Positions 19,858-28,408 of a stretch of 64,000 bases of DNA are shown here, piece after piece. Each line of letters opens with the position of its first letter. Position 1 is the first letter of the stretch. The DNA lies in the NCBI RefSeq assembly GCF_000423185.1, contig NZ_AUHM01000034.1, positions 32,220 to 96,219 on the forward strand. The letters are read 5' to 3'. This stretch comes from Inquilinus limosus DSM 16000 (lineage in GTDB: Bacteria > Pseudomonadota > Alphaproteobacteria > DSM-16000 > Inquilinaceae). The notes under the pieces are model-generated. The model had not been told where the DNA came from. It did not search any database and worked only from the letters and a program-made list of their open reading frames with translations. The translations under genes were made by a program, and so were the position numbers.

Positions 19858-19999
19858 GCCGTCTCTCCCTGCCGCCTCACGCCCCCAGACATGGCGGGGA
19901 CGGCGGCATCTGCAAGCCCGCGCCGAGCCGATCTGGCCTGCCGCTTCTCGGCTGGTCGGCCGCGGCGGGACTTGCTATTGTCCCTTCATCGAAAGGCAG

Positions 20000-20031
20000 C
20001 GGGCCGCGTCGGGAAACGCCGACGCGGCCCG
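20000..20031 (+). other. 13-bp perfect stem-loop in the leader of the SorC-type regulator gene
   Basis: The strand from 20000 to 20012 pairs perfectly with 20019-20031 around a 6-base loop GAAACG. It lies in the 258-bp region between the coiled-coil gene and the SorC-type gene, where I see no other gene. Such a strong hairpin about 85 bases before the start codon could be a terminator or attenuator; no U-run follows (TTCCGCTTCC). Confidence 0.5.
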
Positions 20032-20115
20032 TTCCGCTTCCGGCTGCGGGACCGCTTGCAGCGAGACGCCCGTGCCCGCACCATGGCGGCGGAGAAACGC
20101 CCGACCGGACACCGC

Positions 20116-21138
20116 ATGAGCGAGACGCGCCGCCGCCTGGAGACCGTGAAGACCCGTCCGGCGCCACGCGTGCCGGAACGGGATTCGGCCGACACCCCGG
20201 TCGACCCCGAGCAGCAGCAGCAGATCCGCATCGCCTGGGCCTATTTCGTCGAGGGCCTGACCCAGGCCGAGATCGCCGAACGGCTGGGGCTGACCCGCCT
20301 CCGGGTCAACCGGATCCTGCAGATCTGCCGCGAGACCGGCGTGATCCAGATCCGCATCCAGTCCCCCCTCGCCTCCTGCGTGGCGCTGGAGCGGGCGCTG
20401 ATCCGCCGCTACGGGCTGCGCGACGCCGTGGTGGTGCCGACGCCGCGCGACGAGGACAAGATCCGCACCGCCATCGGCGTGGCTCTCGGATCCTATGTCG
20501 AGAATGCCGTGCATGACGGCATGCTTGTCGGCATCGGCTGGGGCCTGACCCTGCGCCTCGGCCTGCAGTCGATGCGGCGGCGGCGGATGACCGACCTGTC
20601 GGTGGTTTCGCTGATCGGCAGCATGACGCGTGGCTCGGGCGAGAACACCTTCGAGATCGTCTCGCGCTTCGCCGACCTGCACGACGCCGAGCGCTTCTAC
20701 CTCGCCGCCCCAGTCTACGCCGATGACGAGGCCCAGCGCGAGGGCCTCCTGGCCCGCGGCGTGCTGCGCGAGATCTACGACAAGGCGAAATCGGCCGATC
20801 TGGCGCTGATCAGCGTCGGCAACGTCTCCGACCAGAACCTCATGCTGGCGCTCGGCGTCGTCGACCGCGAGGTCGCGGCGCTGCGCGCGGCTGGCGCTGT
20901 CGGCGACATCCTCGGCAACTGGCTGGACGCGGAGGGCCGCCCGGTCGACCATCCGCTGAACCGGCGCATGGTGGCACTGTCGCTGGAGGACCTGGCCCGG
21001 ATCCCGACCGTGGTCCTGGCCTCCGGCGGCAGCTACAAGTTCGAGATCATCCGCGCCGCGCTGCGCCGCCGCTGCGTCAACGTCCTGATCACCGACGAGA
21101 AGCTGGCGGAACGGCTTGCGGAAGATCGCGAAGGCTGA
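20116..21138 (+). CDS. SorC-family sugar-binding transcriptional regulator
   Basis: A 340-aa regulator. An N-terminal helix-turn-helix (about 40-75: YFVEGLTQAEIAERLGLTRLRVNRILQ) is followed by a SorC sugar-phosphate-binding domain. This has SYVENAVHDGMLVGIGWG, SLIGSMTRG, FYLAAPVY, ALISVGNV and a C-terminal ASGGSYKFEIIRAALR that corresponds to the effector pocket. The ATG at 20116 is chosen by alignment with the expected N-terminus; an upstream ATG at 20083 is possible, and neither has a strong ribosome site. The next gene, pyrB-like, follows after 47 bp. Its sugar ligand and targets are unknown. Confidence 0.87.
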   Translation: MSETRRRLETVKTRPAPRVPERDSADTPVDPEQQQQIRIAWAYFVEGLTQAEIAERLGLTRLRVNRILQICRETGVIQIRIQSPLASCVALERALIRRYGLRDAVVVPTPRDEDKIRTAIGVALGSYVENAVHDGMLVGIGWGLTLRLGLQSMRRRRMTDLSVVSLIGSMTRGSGENTFEIVSRFADLHDAERFYLAAPVYADDEAQREGLLARGVLREIYDKAKSADLALISVGNVSDQNLMLALGVVDREVAALRAAGAVGDILGNWLDAEGRPVDHPLNRRMVALSLEDLARIPTVVLASGGSYKFEIIRAALRRRCVNVLITDEKLAERLAEDREG

Positions 21139-21185
21139 GATGACTCGGCTCCGCATCGGCGCCGACCGCGCCGCCCCTCTCCGGA

Positions 21186-22259
21186 ATGCGGGCTGACACC
21201 ATGGACTTCCAAGGCAGGCACTTCCTCTCGACGCGCGAGCTGACCCTCGACTCGCTCGCCGCGGTGTTCCGCGTTGCCGACCTCCTGGCCCCGGTCGCCC
21301 AGGGCCGCGCCACCACCCGGGTGCTGGAGGGGGCGGTGCTGGGCAGCCTGTTCTTCGAGGCCTCGACCCGCACCCGGCTGAGCTTCGAGGCGGCGTTCCA
21401 GCGCCTGGGCGGCGCCGTGGTCAACACCACCGGCTTCACCTTCTCCTCGATCGCCAAGGGCGAGTCGATCTACGACACCGCCCGCGTGGTCTCGGGCTAT
21501 GTCGACGCGGTGGTGATGCGCCACCCGGAGGAGCGGGCGATCCATGAATTCGCCGCCGCCACCCACATCCCGGTGATCAACGGCGGCAACGGCGCCGGCG
21601 AGCACCCGACCCAGGCGCTGCTCGACATCTACACCATCGAGAAGGAGTTCGCGCGCATCGGCCGGCCGGTCGACGGCGCCCGCATCGCCCTGGTCGGCGA
21701 CCTCAAGTATGGCCGCACGGTCCATTCGCTGATCCACATCCTGTCGCTCTACAAGGGCCTGACCCTCAGCCTGGTCTCGCCCGAGCCGCTGCGCATGCCG
21801 GCCGAGCTGGTGGAGCACGCCCGCAGCCGGGGCCACATGGTGGAGGAGCATGACGAGGTGCCCCGCGGCGTCGCCAAGGCCGACCTGATCTACGCCACGC
21901 GGGTGCAGAAGGAGCGTTTCGCCGAGGGCGAGATCTCGGCCGACTACGCGCCGGATTTCCAGATCAGCCTCGGCATCCTCGACAGCTACGGCGCGCCGCA
22001 CACGGTGGTGATGCACCCGCTGCCGCGCGACAGCCGGCCGGGCGCCAACGACCTGGCGCAGGACCTGAACACCGATCCGCGCCTGGCGATCTTCCGCCAG
22101 ACCGACAACGGCGTGCCGGTGCGCATGGCGCTGTTCGCCCTGACCCTGGACGTCGCCGACGGCATCGAGAAGACCTTCCAGCCGGCGCGCTGGTGGCGGC
22201 CCGAGCGGATCGGCCCGGACGACGCCGAGTTCTACCGGCCGGGGAAGGCCGGGACGTAG
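21186..22259 (+). CDS. pyrB: Aspartate carbamoyltransferase (PyrB family)
   Basis: A 357-aa member of the aspartate/ornithine transcarbamylase family. Carbamoyl-phosphate site FEASTRTRLSFE; 80s loop SSIAKGES; HPTQALLD; aspartate-domain GDLKYGRTVHSL; TRVQKER with the Arg/Gln that contact aspartate; and HPLPR. These match E. coli PyrB rather than ornithine transcarbamylases. It catalyses the first committed step of pyrimidine synthesis. It is longer than the E. coli catalytic chain (about 311 aa), with a C-terminal extension (about the last 25 residues, WWRPERIGPDDAEFYRPG). No pyrC or pyrI is adjacent; the neighbour is a SorC-type regulator, so it could be a second, specialised copy. The start may be 21186 or 21201. 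Confidence 0.85.
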   Translation: MRADTMDFQGRHFLSTRELTLDSLAAVFRVADLLAPVAQGRATTRVLEGAVLGSLFFEASTRTRLSFEAAFQRLGGAVVNTTGFTFSSIAKGESIYDTARVVSGYVDAVVMRHPEERAIHEFAAATHIPVINGGNGAGEHPTQALLDIYTIEKEFARIGRPVDGARIALVGDLKYGRTVHSLIHILSLYKGLTLSLVSPEPLRMPAELVEHARSRGHMVEEHDEVPRGVAKADLIYATRVQKERFAEGEISADYAPDFQISLGILDSYGAPHTVVMHPLPRDSRPGANDLAQDLNTDPRLAIFRQTDNGVPVRMALFALTLDVADGIEKTFQPARWWRPERIGPDDAEFYRPGKAGT

Positions 22260-22282
22260 ACGCCCTCTTCGTTCGATTCGAA

Positions 22283-22354
22283 CGTCATCCCCGCGGAAGC
22301 GGGGATCTCTCGCAGATCTTTCGGACAGAGATTCCCGCTTTCGCGGGAATGACG
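22283..22354. repeat. 72-bp palindromic repeat (CGTCATCCCCGC type)
   Basis: The left arm begins CGTCATCCCCGCGGAAGCGG and the right arm ends CGCGGGAATGACG; the arms are near-perfect reverse complements, each containing its own small hairpin. The element lies 24 bp after pyrB. Sequences of this type (CGTCATTCCCGCGAAAGCGG-like) are dispersed in many proteobacterial genomes. Confidence 0.8.
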
Positions 22355-22398
22355 ATTGGGGGAGAATTTGAGGCTGGCTCCCCAGTCCAGCAACTCAC

Positions 22399-22623
22399 AT
22401 GCGCATCGCGATCGATATCCCTGACGGGCAGCTTCGGGAACTCGCTGAGATTTGCGCCCGGGAAGGCACCTCCCGAGCAGCGATCATCCGTGACGCGATC
22501 GCCAGCTACCTCGCAGCCCGCCGGCAAAGGGCCCAGGACGATGCCTTCGGCCTGTGGCAGCGGCATGGGCTTGCCGTCGACGGATCGGAGCATCAAACGC
22601 GGCTTCGGGACGAATGGCAGTAG
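22399..22623 (+). CDS. Ribbon-helix-helix (CopG/Arc-like) protein, orphan antitoxin-like
   Basis: A 74-aa protein with an N-terminal beta strand MRIAIDIPDG followed by two helices (LRELAEICAREGTSRAAIIRDAIASYLAARR). This is the ribbon-helix-helix fold of CopG-type antitoxins and repressors. The C-terminal tail (DDAFGLWQRHGLAVDG...) resembles the toxin-binding tails of antitoxins paired with PIN-domain VapC toxins. No toxin gene follows: 4 bp after the stop begins a palindromic repeat, then a transporter operon on the other strand. It is therefore an orphan or the remnant of a toxin-antitoxin pair. Confidence 0.75.
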   Translation: MRIAIDIPDGQLRELAEICAREGTSRAAIIRDAIASYLAARRQRAQDDAFGLWQRHGLAVDGSEHQTRLRDEWQ

Positions 22624-22627
22624 TGCC

Positions 22628-22716
22628 GCGTAGGTTGGGTTCGCATTGCGAACCCAACATCCGGCCGATCGGTGCTTGGTGAATGTTGGGTTCGCGGGCG
22701 CGAACCCAACCTACGC
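22628..22716. repeat. 89-bp twin-hairpin palindromic repeat, copy 1
   Basis: The ends are a perfect 17-bp inverted repeat: GCGTAGGTTGGGTTCGC (22628-22644) and its reverse complement (22700-22716). Each end forms a hairpin with an internal arm (GCGAACCCAACAT at 22648-22660; ATGTTGGGTTCGC at 22683-22695). A second copy lies at 57450-57540. The element sits between convergent genes and could end transcription from both sides. Confidence 0.85.
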
Positions 22717-22726
22717 AGCCGCTCCC

Positions 22727-23590
22727 CTACTTCACCGCGCCCATGGTCAGGCCGCGCACCAGCTGGCGCGAGACGATCAGGGCGAAGACGATGACCGGCA
22801 GCACGATCAGCGTGCCGGTGGCCATGATCTCGCCCCAGGGCAGGTCGTAGCCGCTCATGAAGCTGGTCGCGGCGACCGGCGCGGTGCGGCTGGCACTGCG
22901 CGTCAGCACCAGGGCATAGAGCAGCTCGTTCCAGGAAAAGATGAAGGAGAAGATCGCCGAGACGGCGACGCCCGGCGCCGCCAGCGGCAGGGCGATGCGC
23001 CAGAAGGTGGCGAAGCGCGAGGCGCCGTCGATCCGCGCCGCGTCGTCCAGGTCGCGCGGGATGCCGCGGAACTGGTCGGCGCAGATCCAGACCACGATCG
23101 GCAGGTTGAAGGTGAGATAGAGCAGGATCAGCACCAGATGGGTGTCGATCAGGTTCAGGCTGCGCGCGAGCAGGAAGATGGGCAGGGCCAGCACGATCGG
23201 GCTGACCATGCGGTTGGTGATGAACCAGAACCACAGATCCGACTTGCCGCGGAACTCGAAGCGCGCCAGGGCGTAGGCGGCCGGAGTGCCCAGCAGGATC
23301 GCCAGCGCCGTGGTCGAGACCGCGACGATGATCGAGTTGAGCAGGCTGGGGCCGACGTCCTTCGGGCCCAGCACCGTGCGATAGTGGTCCAGCGTCGGCT
23401 CGAACAGCCACACCGGCGGCGAGGCCAGCGCCACCGCCTGGTCCTTCAGGCTGGTCGTCACCATCCAGTAGAAGGGGAAGACGCAGGCCACCGCGATCGC
23501 GATCAGCGCGATCGCGTGCCAGGGCGAGACCCGGACGCGCGCGCCTGCCGGCCGAATCTCCACCCGCTCCGCCGTCACCGACGCGGCCAT
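22727..23590 (-). CDS. Carbohydrate ABC transporter permease, MalG-like
   Basis: Inner-membrane permease of 287 aa with about six membrane segments. It has the MalG-type EAA loop as [34 protein letters not shown] sequence ([15 protein letters not shown]...). The start ATG at 23590 shares a base with the stop of the upstream permease (TGATG), so the two are translationally coupled. It is the last gene of an operon of dehydrogenase, binding protein, SIS protein and two permeases. No ATPase gene is in the operon. Confidence 0.92.
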   Translation of the reverse strand: MAASVTAERVEIRPAGARVRVSPWHAIALIAIAVACVFPFYWMVTTSLKDQAVALASPPVWLFEPTLDHYRTVLGPKDVGPSLLNSIIVAVSTTALAILLGTPAAYALARFEFRGKSDLWFWFITNRMVSPIVLALPIFLLARSLNLIDTHLVLILLYLTFNLPIVVWICADQFRGIPRDLDDAARIDGASRFATFWRIALPLAAPGVAVSAIFSFIFSWNELLYALVLTRSASRTAPVAATSFMSGYDLPWGEIMATGTLIVLPVIVFALIVSRQLVRGLTMGAVK

Positions 23591-24477
23591 CACTCGACCT
23601 CCCGATAGACCAGGCGGATATACATCCGCGACAGCACGATGGTGAGGACCAGCAGCAGGATCGCCTGGGCCGAGGCGACGCCCTGGTCGAAGACCCGGAA
23701 GCCGATGCGCTGGATGGTGATCGAGATCAGCTCGGTCGCCGCGCCCGGGCCGCCGCGGGTCAGGGTGAAGATCATGTCGAACAGCTTCAGCGTGTCGGCC
23801 GTGCGCAGGATCAGGATGGCGGTGATGCCCGGCATCAGGAACGGCAGCTGGACATGGCACAGGATGTGCCGGAACCGCTTGGTCTCCAGCCGCGCCGCCT
23901 CCTCGATCTCCGGCGGCACCATGGTCAGGCCGGCCAGCAGCACCAGGGCGCAGAACGGCGTCCACTGCCAGATGTCCATCAGTGCGATCGAGACGAAGGC
24001 GTAGGTCGGATCGCCCAGCCATTCGACCGGGCCGATCCCGACGAGGCCGAGGAACCAGTTCACCACGCCGAAATCGCGGTTGAAGATCAGCCGGCCGATC
24101 AGCCCGACCACGGCGTAGGTCGTGGCCATCGGGATGACGAGGCTGAGGCGCGCCAGGGTCTTCAGCAGCGGCAGCCCGGGCTTGTGCAGCAGCAGGGCGA
24201 TGGCGAGGCCGAGCAGCAGCTCCGCCGGCAGCACGACGGCCAGGAACAGCAGGGTCCGGCCGAGCGCGTCCCAGAAGGTCGGGTCGGCCAGCACCGCGAG
24301 ATAGTTGCCGAGGCCGACGAAGGGCGTTCCCTCGCGCGGGATCTTCGGCAGGATCACCTGGTGCAGCGAGTTCCACAGCGCGTAGAGCGTCGGGAAGATG
24401 CCGATCGCGAACAGGGCGATCACGGCCGGGGCGAGGAACCAGACCGGGGTCCAGCGGCTTTCGAGACGGTGCGCCAT
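23590..24477 (-). CDS. Carbohydrate ABC transporter permease, MalF/UgpA-like
   Basis: A 295-aa permease with the CUT1-family pattern: an N-terminal segment [32 protein letters not shown], split by polar loops, and the coupling loop [28 protein letters not shown] (here [12 protein letters not shown]). The usual EAA-Gly-Ala ('DGA') stretch reads LETKRF, a modest deviation. It forms a heterodimeric channel with the MalG-like partner. It begins 6 bp after the SIS-domain gene. Confidence 0.9.
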   Translation of the reverse strand: MAHRLESRWTPVWFLAPAVIALFAIGIFPTLYALWNSLHQVILPKIPREGTPFVGLGNYLAVLADPTFWDALGRTLLFLAVVLPAELLLGLAIALLLHKPGLPLLKTLARLSLVIPMATTYAVVGLIGRLIFNRDFGVVNWFLGLVGIGPVEWLGDPTYAFVSIALMDIWQWTPFCALVLLAGLTMVPPEIEEAARLETKRFRHILCHVQLPFLMPGITAILILRTADTLKLFDMIFTLTRGGPGAATELISITIQRIGFRVFDQGVASAQAILLLVLTIVLSRMYIRLVYREVE

Positions 24478-24483
24478 GCGGGT

Positions 24484-25050
24484 CTACTCGAGATTGGTGT
24501 GCCGCGCCCGCATCGCCTCGGGCGCGACGCCGAGCCGGTCGCGCAGCGCCAGCACGACCAGCTCGAACAGCAGGAATTGCGCGCCCTCGTACAGGCTGCC
24601 CATCGGCAGCACGGAGGTCGCAGCCGCGCCGGTGTCGTTCGCCATGGTCTGGGCCGGCAGCACGAAAACGGTGTCGGCCAGGGTCGCGGCGCTGCCTTTC
24701 GGCTGGGCGGTGAACAGGAGGGTTCGCGCCCCGGCGTCGCGGGCAACGCGCAGCAGCCCGTCGACGGTGGAGAAGCCGCCCGGCCCGGCGCTGACGGCCA
24801 GCAGATCGCCCGGCCCGACCGGCGGCGCCGACATGTCGCCGACGACATGGGCGTCGAGGCCGAGATGATAGAGGCGCATCGCCAGCGCCCGCATCATCAG
24901 CCCCTCGCGCCCGACGCCGTGGCAGACGATGCGGCGAGCGCCGGCCAGGGCGTCGAGCACCGGGTCGAGGGCGCCGGGGGCGAGCCGGCGGAACACGCCG
25001 CGGATCTCGTCCAGCGCCCCTTCCGCCAGGGCGCCCAGGCTGTCGGGCAT
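24484..25050 (-). CDS. SIS-domain sugar isomerase, 6-phospho-3-hexuloisomerase (HxlB)-like
   Basis: A 188-aa single SIS-domain protein, the usual length of HxlB/PHI. It shows [30 protein letters not shown], corresponding to the G-x-G-R-S-G-x-x-x-x-x-F-A-M-R-L-x-H-L-G pattern of PHI. The phosphate-binding Ser/Thr loop, usually SGSGxT, reads SAGPGG here, so phosphate binding may be altered. It sits inside a sugar ABC transporter operon and probably isomerises the imported sugar or its phosphate. The ATG at 25050 starts the conserved N-terminal helix; the frame extends upstream without similarity. Confidence 0.8.
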   Translation of the reverse strand: MPDSLGALAEGALDEIRGVFRRLAPGALDPVLDALAGARRIVCHGVGREGLMMRALAMRLYHLGLDAHVVGDMSAPPVGPGDLLAVSAGPGGFSTVDGLLRVARDAGARTLLFTAQPKGSAATLADTVFVLPAQTMANDTGAAATSVLPMGSLYEGAQFLLFELVVLALRDRLGVAPEAMRARHTNLE

Positions 25051-25155
25051 GGGATGGTCTCCAAAATCGACGAACGGATGGGCCGGTGCCTGCCCCCTCA
25101 ACCTCCCACGGCTTCGCCGCGGGCCCCTCCCTCTCCCGAGGAGAGGAATCATTCA

Positions 25156-25204
25156 CCTCTCCTCGGGGAGAGGTCGAAATCGCCTTGGCGATTTCGGGTG
25201 AGGG
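25156..25204. repeat. Palindromic repeat with conserved outer parts and a variable inner hairpin, copy 1
   Basis: A CCTCTCC/GGAGAGG hairpin (25156-25173) is followed by a perfect 22-bp palindrome (arms CGAAATCGCC and GGCGATTTCG, 25175-25196) and then GGGTGAGGGG. The same order, with a different inner palindrome, occurs at 41726-41778 and 41873-41925. It lies in the 181-bp gap between the binding-protein stop and the SIS gene, inside the operon. A further hairpin-like stretch (25130-25146) precedes it. Confidence 0.75.
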
Positions 25205-25231
25205 GTGGCTCCGGCCTTTCGGGCTAAGAGC

Positions 25232-26560
25232 TTACTGCAGCTTCTCCTTCTTGCCGTCATAGTAGCCGGCCTTCTGCAGCACCGCCTCCATGCGCTCGCC
25301 AATCTTCTGGGCACCGGATTCGGTGGTCTCCTCGCCCAGCATCATCTTGGTGCCGAACTCGGCGACGATCTCGGAGATCGCCGGCCACTCCGGGAAGCGG
25401 GGCCGGAAGGACGGCACGCCGCCCTGCCAGGACGCCACGGTCGGCTCGACGAAGGCATATTTCGCTTTGATCGCCGGGTCGTCATAGACCGCGGTACGGC
25501 CGGAGACGCCGCCGGCCTCGACATAGGGCTTGGCCATCGCCTCGGAGGTCACCCACTGGATGAACAGCCAGGACGCCTTCTGCTCCGCCTCGCTGGACTG
25601 CGAGGCGACGCCGAGCGAGAAGCCGCCGAGCGCCGGCTTCAGTCCGGCCTCGCCCTTCGGCTCGGTCGCCACGCCGAGGCAGTCGCCCAGCTTCGAGGTC
25701 GCTGGGTCGACCAGCGTCGAATAGAAGGACGACCATTCGGTGATCATCGCCACCTGGCCCTGGGCCAGCGCGTTCACCGCCTCGGCATGGTCGTAGTCGA
25801 CGATGCCCGGCGGCATGTACTTCATCAGCTCCTGCCGGAACTTCAGCCCTTTCTGCGACGCTTCGGAGGTGAGGTTGGACTTGAAGTCGGCGTTCAGCAG
25901 CGAGCCGCCGAAGGGCCACAGCACGCGCATGAAGCTGTCGGCCGACTGGGTTTCGCCGCGGCGCGACTGCAGGGCGTAGGCATACTTGCCGTTCTGGGTG
26001 AGCTTCGGCCCGTAAGTGTTGAGCAGCTCGTCCCAGGTCGCCGGCGGCTTGTCGAAGCCAGCATCCTTCAGCATGCACTTGTTGTAGAACAGCAGCCCCG
26101 AATAGTTGTCGAAGGGCAGGCCGTAGAGCTCCTTGTTCCAGGTGCCGAAGCTCTCCAGCAGGATCGGGAAGAAGCCCTTCAGGTTGAGGTTCGGATCAGC
26201 CAGGGCCGGGTCCTCGGTGAAGGTCTTGAGCGGCACCAGCCAGCCGCTGTCGGCGTATTCGCCGATCCAGACGACGTCGGTCAGGACCACGTCGATCTCG
26301 CCGCCGGCCGTGAAATCAAGCACTTCGCGCTCGCGGCTGTTCTCATAGGGCAGGATCTCGTATTCGACCTTGATCCCGGTCTCCTGCTCGAACTGCGGCA
26401 GCAGCTGGATCGCGGCGCGATAGCCCGGGCGGTCGAGGAAGATCGCCTTGATCGTGGTGCCCTTGTACGGCTCCGCCGCCTCCTTCAGGCTCCAGGCCAT
26501 GGCTTGGCCCGCGGTCAGCAGCGCGGCGATCGCAGCGCCGGAAAACAGAAGCTTCTTCAT
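25232..26560 (-). CDS. Carbohydrate ABC transporter substrate-binding protein (SBP_bac_1 type)
   Basis: Periplasmic binding protein of 442 aa. The signal peptide [19 protein letters not shown] ends at QAMA-WS. The mature part has the family 1 pattern: [42 protein letters not shown] and the Trp/Tyr-rich sugar-binding half ([16 protein letters not shown]). AGGGAGGTCAACCCA precedes the ATG at 26560, an excellent ribosome site. It follows the dehydrogenase gene by 25 bp. The two permeases of this importer are downstream; its ATPase is not encoded here. Confidence 0.92.
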   Translation of the reverse strand: MKKLLFSGAAIAALLTAGQAMAWSLKEAAEPYKGTTIKAIFLDRPGYRAAIQLLPQFEQETGIKVEYEILPYENSREREVLDFTAGGEIDVVLTDVVWIGEYADSGWLVPLKTFTEDPALADPNLNLKGFFPILLESFGTWNKELYGLPFDNYSGLLFYNKCMLKDAGFDKPPATWDELLNTYGPKLTQNGKYAYALQSRRGETQSADSFMRVLWPFGGSLLNADFKSNLTSEASQKGLKFRQELMKYMPPGIVDYDHAEAVNALAQGQVAMITEWSSFYSTLVDPATSKLGDCLGVATEPKGEAGLKPALGGFSLGVASQSSEAEQKASWLFIQWVTSEAMAKPYVEAGGVSGRTAVYDDPAIKAKYAFVEPTVASWQGGVPSFRPRFPEWPAISEIVAEFGTKMMLGEETTESGAQKIGERMEAVLQKAGYYDGKKEKLQ

Positions 26561-26585
26561 TGGGTTGACCTCCCTTTCTGACACG

Positions 26586-27638
26586 TCATGCCCGGCCCGT
26601 GCCGGCCGGGCGGTTCTCCCGCCCATTCGGATGGACGATGCTCTTCATCGCGTGATCGCGATAGTCCGCCTGCATGGCGAACGCCTCCGCCGTCTGGTCG
26701 AGATCGAAATGATGGCTGACCAGCGCGTCGACATCGACGCGTCCGCCGGCGACCAGGGCGATCGCCCGCGGATAGACACTGCCCATGCGGCGCGAGGTCT
26801 TGATCTTCAGCCCCTTGCGGCGGATCAGCGAAGCCTCGACCGTGTAGCGGTCGCCCTCCGGGATGCCGACCAGCACGACGCGTCCGCCGATCGCCGCCGC
26901 TTCCGCCGCATGCTGGAAGCCCTCCGGCGCGTTGGTGGCCTCGATCACCAGATCGGCGCCGCGACCGTCGGTGTCGTCCAGCACGGCCTGGTAGGAGGGC
27001 GCCGTCGCATCCGCGCCCAGCCGCCCGGCCAGCGCGGCGCGGTAGTCGAGCGGGTCGATCGCCCAGATCCTGCCGACGCCGGACAGCTTCAGCAGCTGAA
27101 GAACGCCCAGGCCGATCGGGCCGCAGCCGAGCAGCGCCACGGTCTCCAGCAGGCGCGGCTTGGCCAGGTCGATCGCATGGATGCAGACGCCCAGCGGCTC
27201 CAGCATCACCGTCTGGGTCGGGGTGAAGCGCTCCGGCACCGCGAAGATCTGGTCGGGTCGCGCGGTGATCTGCTCGGTCAGGGCGCCGTTCTGCGGCGGC
27301 GCGCCGGCGAAGACGGTGTCGGGGCAGAGATTGTGGTGGCCGCGACGGCACCATTCACAGTGGCCGCAGGGCCTGGCCGGATCGACCGCGACGAGCTGGC
27401 CGGCAGCGAGGCCGAGATCCGGCCGGTCCTCCGCCAGACGGGCGGCGAACTCGTGGCCCGGGACGAAAGGCCGGCGCACCTGCGCGGCCCCGATCCCGCC
27501 CTCCAGATAGTAGTGCAGATCGCTGCCGCAGAGGCCCACCGCGCTGACCGTCAGCAGCACGTCGCCCGGCTCCCGCAGCGGCGATTCGAGATCGCCGAGC
27601 CGGATGTCCCGGATCCCATGCAGAAAAGCGGCCTGCAC
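26586..27638 (-). CDS. Zinc-dependent polyol/sorbitol-type dehydrogenase
   Basis: A 350-aa zinc medium-chain dehydrogenase. It has the catalytic zinc motif [14 protein letters not shown](F), structural zinc cysteines in [25 protein letters not shown], and NAD-binding [13 protein letters not shown]. The overall form is that of sorbitol/threonine dehydrogenases. It is the first gene of a five-gene sugar-transport operon and is likely to oxidise the imported polyol or sugar. Its promoter region carries a palindrome (27672-27691). The start ATG at 27638 directly begins the conserved first strand. Confidence 0.88.
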   Translation of the reverse strand: MQAAFLHGIRDIRLGDLESPLREPGDVLLTVSAVGLCGSDLHYYLEGGIGAAQVRRPFVPGHEFAARLAEDRPDLGLAAGQLVAVDPARPCGHCEWCRRGHHNLCPDTVFAGAPPQNGALTEQITARPDQIFAVPERFTPTQTVMLEPLGVCIHAIDLAKPRLLETVALLGCGPIGLGVLQLLKLSGVGRIWAIDPLDYRAALAGRLGADATAPSYQAVLDDTDGRGADLVIEATNAPEGFQHAAEAAAIGGRVVLVGIPEGDRYTVEASLIRRKGLKIKTSRRMGSVYPRAIALVAGGRVDVDALVSHHFDLDQTAEAFAMQADYRDHAMKSIVHPNGRENRPAGTGRA

Positions 27639-27671
27639 GCTGAACTCTCCTCCCGCACCGTTGGGGAACTT

Positions 27672-27717
27672 TTGTATCTCGACCGATACAATCGTCCAGC
27701 AGTCGCGCGAGAGTCAA
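27672..27717 (-). promoter_or_regulatory. Candidate promoter and palindromic operator of the polyol operon
   Basis: TTGTATC (27672-27678) and GATACAA (27685-27691) are perfect inverted arms with a 6-bp centre. On the minus strand TTGACT (27717-27712) could be a -35 box, with the -10 region falling at or inside the palindrome. A repressor bound there would block transcription of the dehydrogenase-transporter operon. The regulator is not encoded next to it. Confidence 0.5.
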
Positions 27718-27727
27718 GCCGGGGCCG

Positions 27728-28366
27728 CTACCGCCTCAGCACCACGCGGCAGGCGCCGAGGCGCGACTGCCAGCCTTCCCGCTCCAGCTCCGGCGCTGCC
27801 TCCTCCGTTTCCGGATAGCCGAGGCAGAGATAGCCGATCAGGTGCCAGTCCGGCGGCACCTCCAGCAGCGCGGCCACAGCCTGCGGGTCGAGGATCGAGA
27901 CCCAGCCGAGCCCGACGCCCTCGATCCGGGCGGCCAGCCACAGCGTGTGGATCGCGGTCACCGCAGAATGGTCCAGCGTCTCCGGCATGGTCTGCCGTCC
28001 GAGCCCGTGCCCCTGCCCGGTCGAGCGGTCGCAGAACACGGCCAATTGCACCGGCGCCTCCTCCAGCCCGGCCAGCTTGAGACGGCGGTAGTGGGCCGCC
28101 TGCTCGCCCCCGTAGCCGGCCGCCGCGGCGTCGTTGCAGCGGGCGAACACCGTCCGCACCGCGGCCCGCCGCGCCTTGTCCTCGACCAGGACGAAGCGCC
28201 AGGGCTGGCTGTTGCCGACCGAGGGCGCCAGGCAGGCCAAGTCGAGCAGGCGGTCGAGCAGCCCGGGCGGCAGCGGGGCGCGGCGGAAGCGGCGCACGTC
28301 GCGGCGCCAGCGCAGCAGCTCGGTGAAGCGGTCGCGGAACTCGGGCGGGAAGTCGGGGGCGGCCAC
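27728..28366 (-). CDS. bluB: 5,6-dimethylbenzimidazole synthase BluB
   Basis: A 212-aa flavin enzyme of the nitroreductase fold that cleaves reduced FMN to give 5,6-dimethylbenzimidazole, the lower ligand of vitamin B12. Key motifs: RRDVRRF near the N-terminus, LAPSVGNSQPWRFVLVED, GLGWVSILDP, and LIGYLCLGYPETEEAAPELEREGWQ near the C-terminus, all characteristic of BluB. No other cobalamin genes and no recognisable cobalamin riboswitch are adjacent. The gene lies 90 bp upstream of the polyol operon in the same direction, on the minus strand, and ends in TAG at 27728. Confidence 0.9.
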   Translation of the reverse strand: MAAPDFPPEFRDRFTELLRWRRDVRRFRRAPLPPGLLDRLLDLACLAPSVGNSQPWRFVLVEDKARRAAVRTVFARCNDAAAAGYGGEQAAHYRRLKLAGLEEAPVQLAVFCDRSTGQGHGLGRQTMPETLDHSAVTAIHTLWLAARIEGVGLGWVSILDPQAVAALLEVPPDWHLIGYLCLGYPETEEAAPELEREGWQSRLGACRVVLRR

Positions 28367-28408
28367 AGCAGTCCTCCGGGCAGCGGTGGCCCAGCTATAG
28401 CCGGCCGG

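Noticed and set aside
22727..25156. An apparent 809-aa permease fusion
   Set aside because: The first about 520 codons are out-of-frame reading of the SIS and MalF-like genes; the real MalG-like gene starts at 23590.
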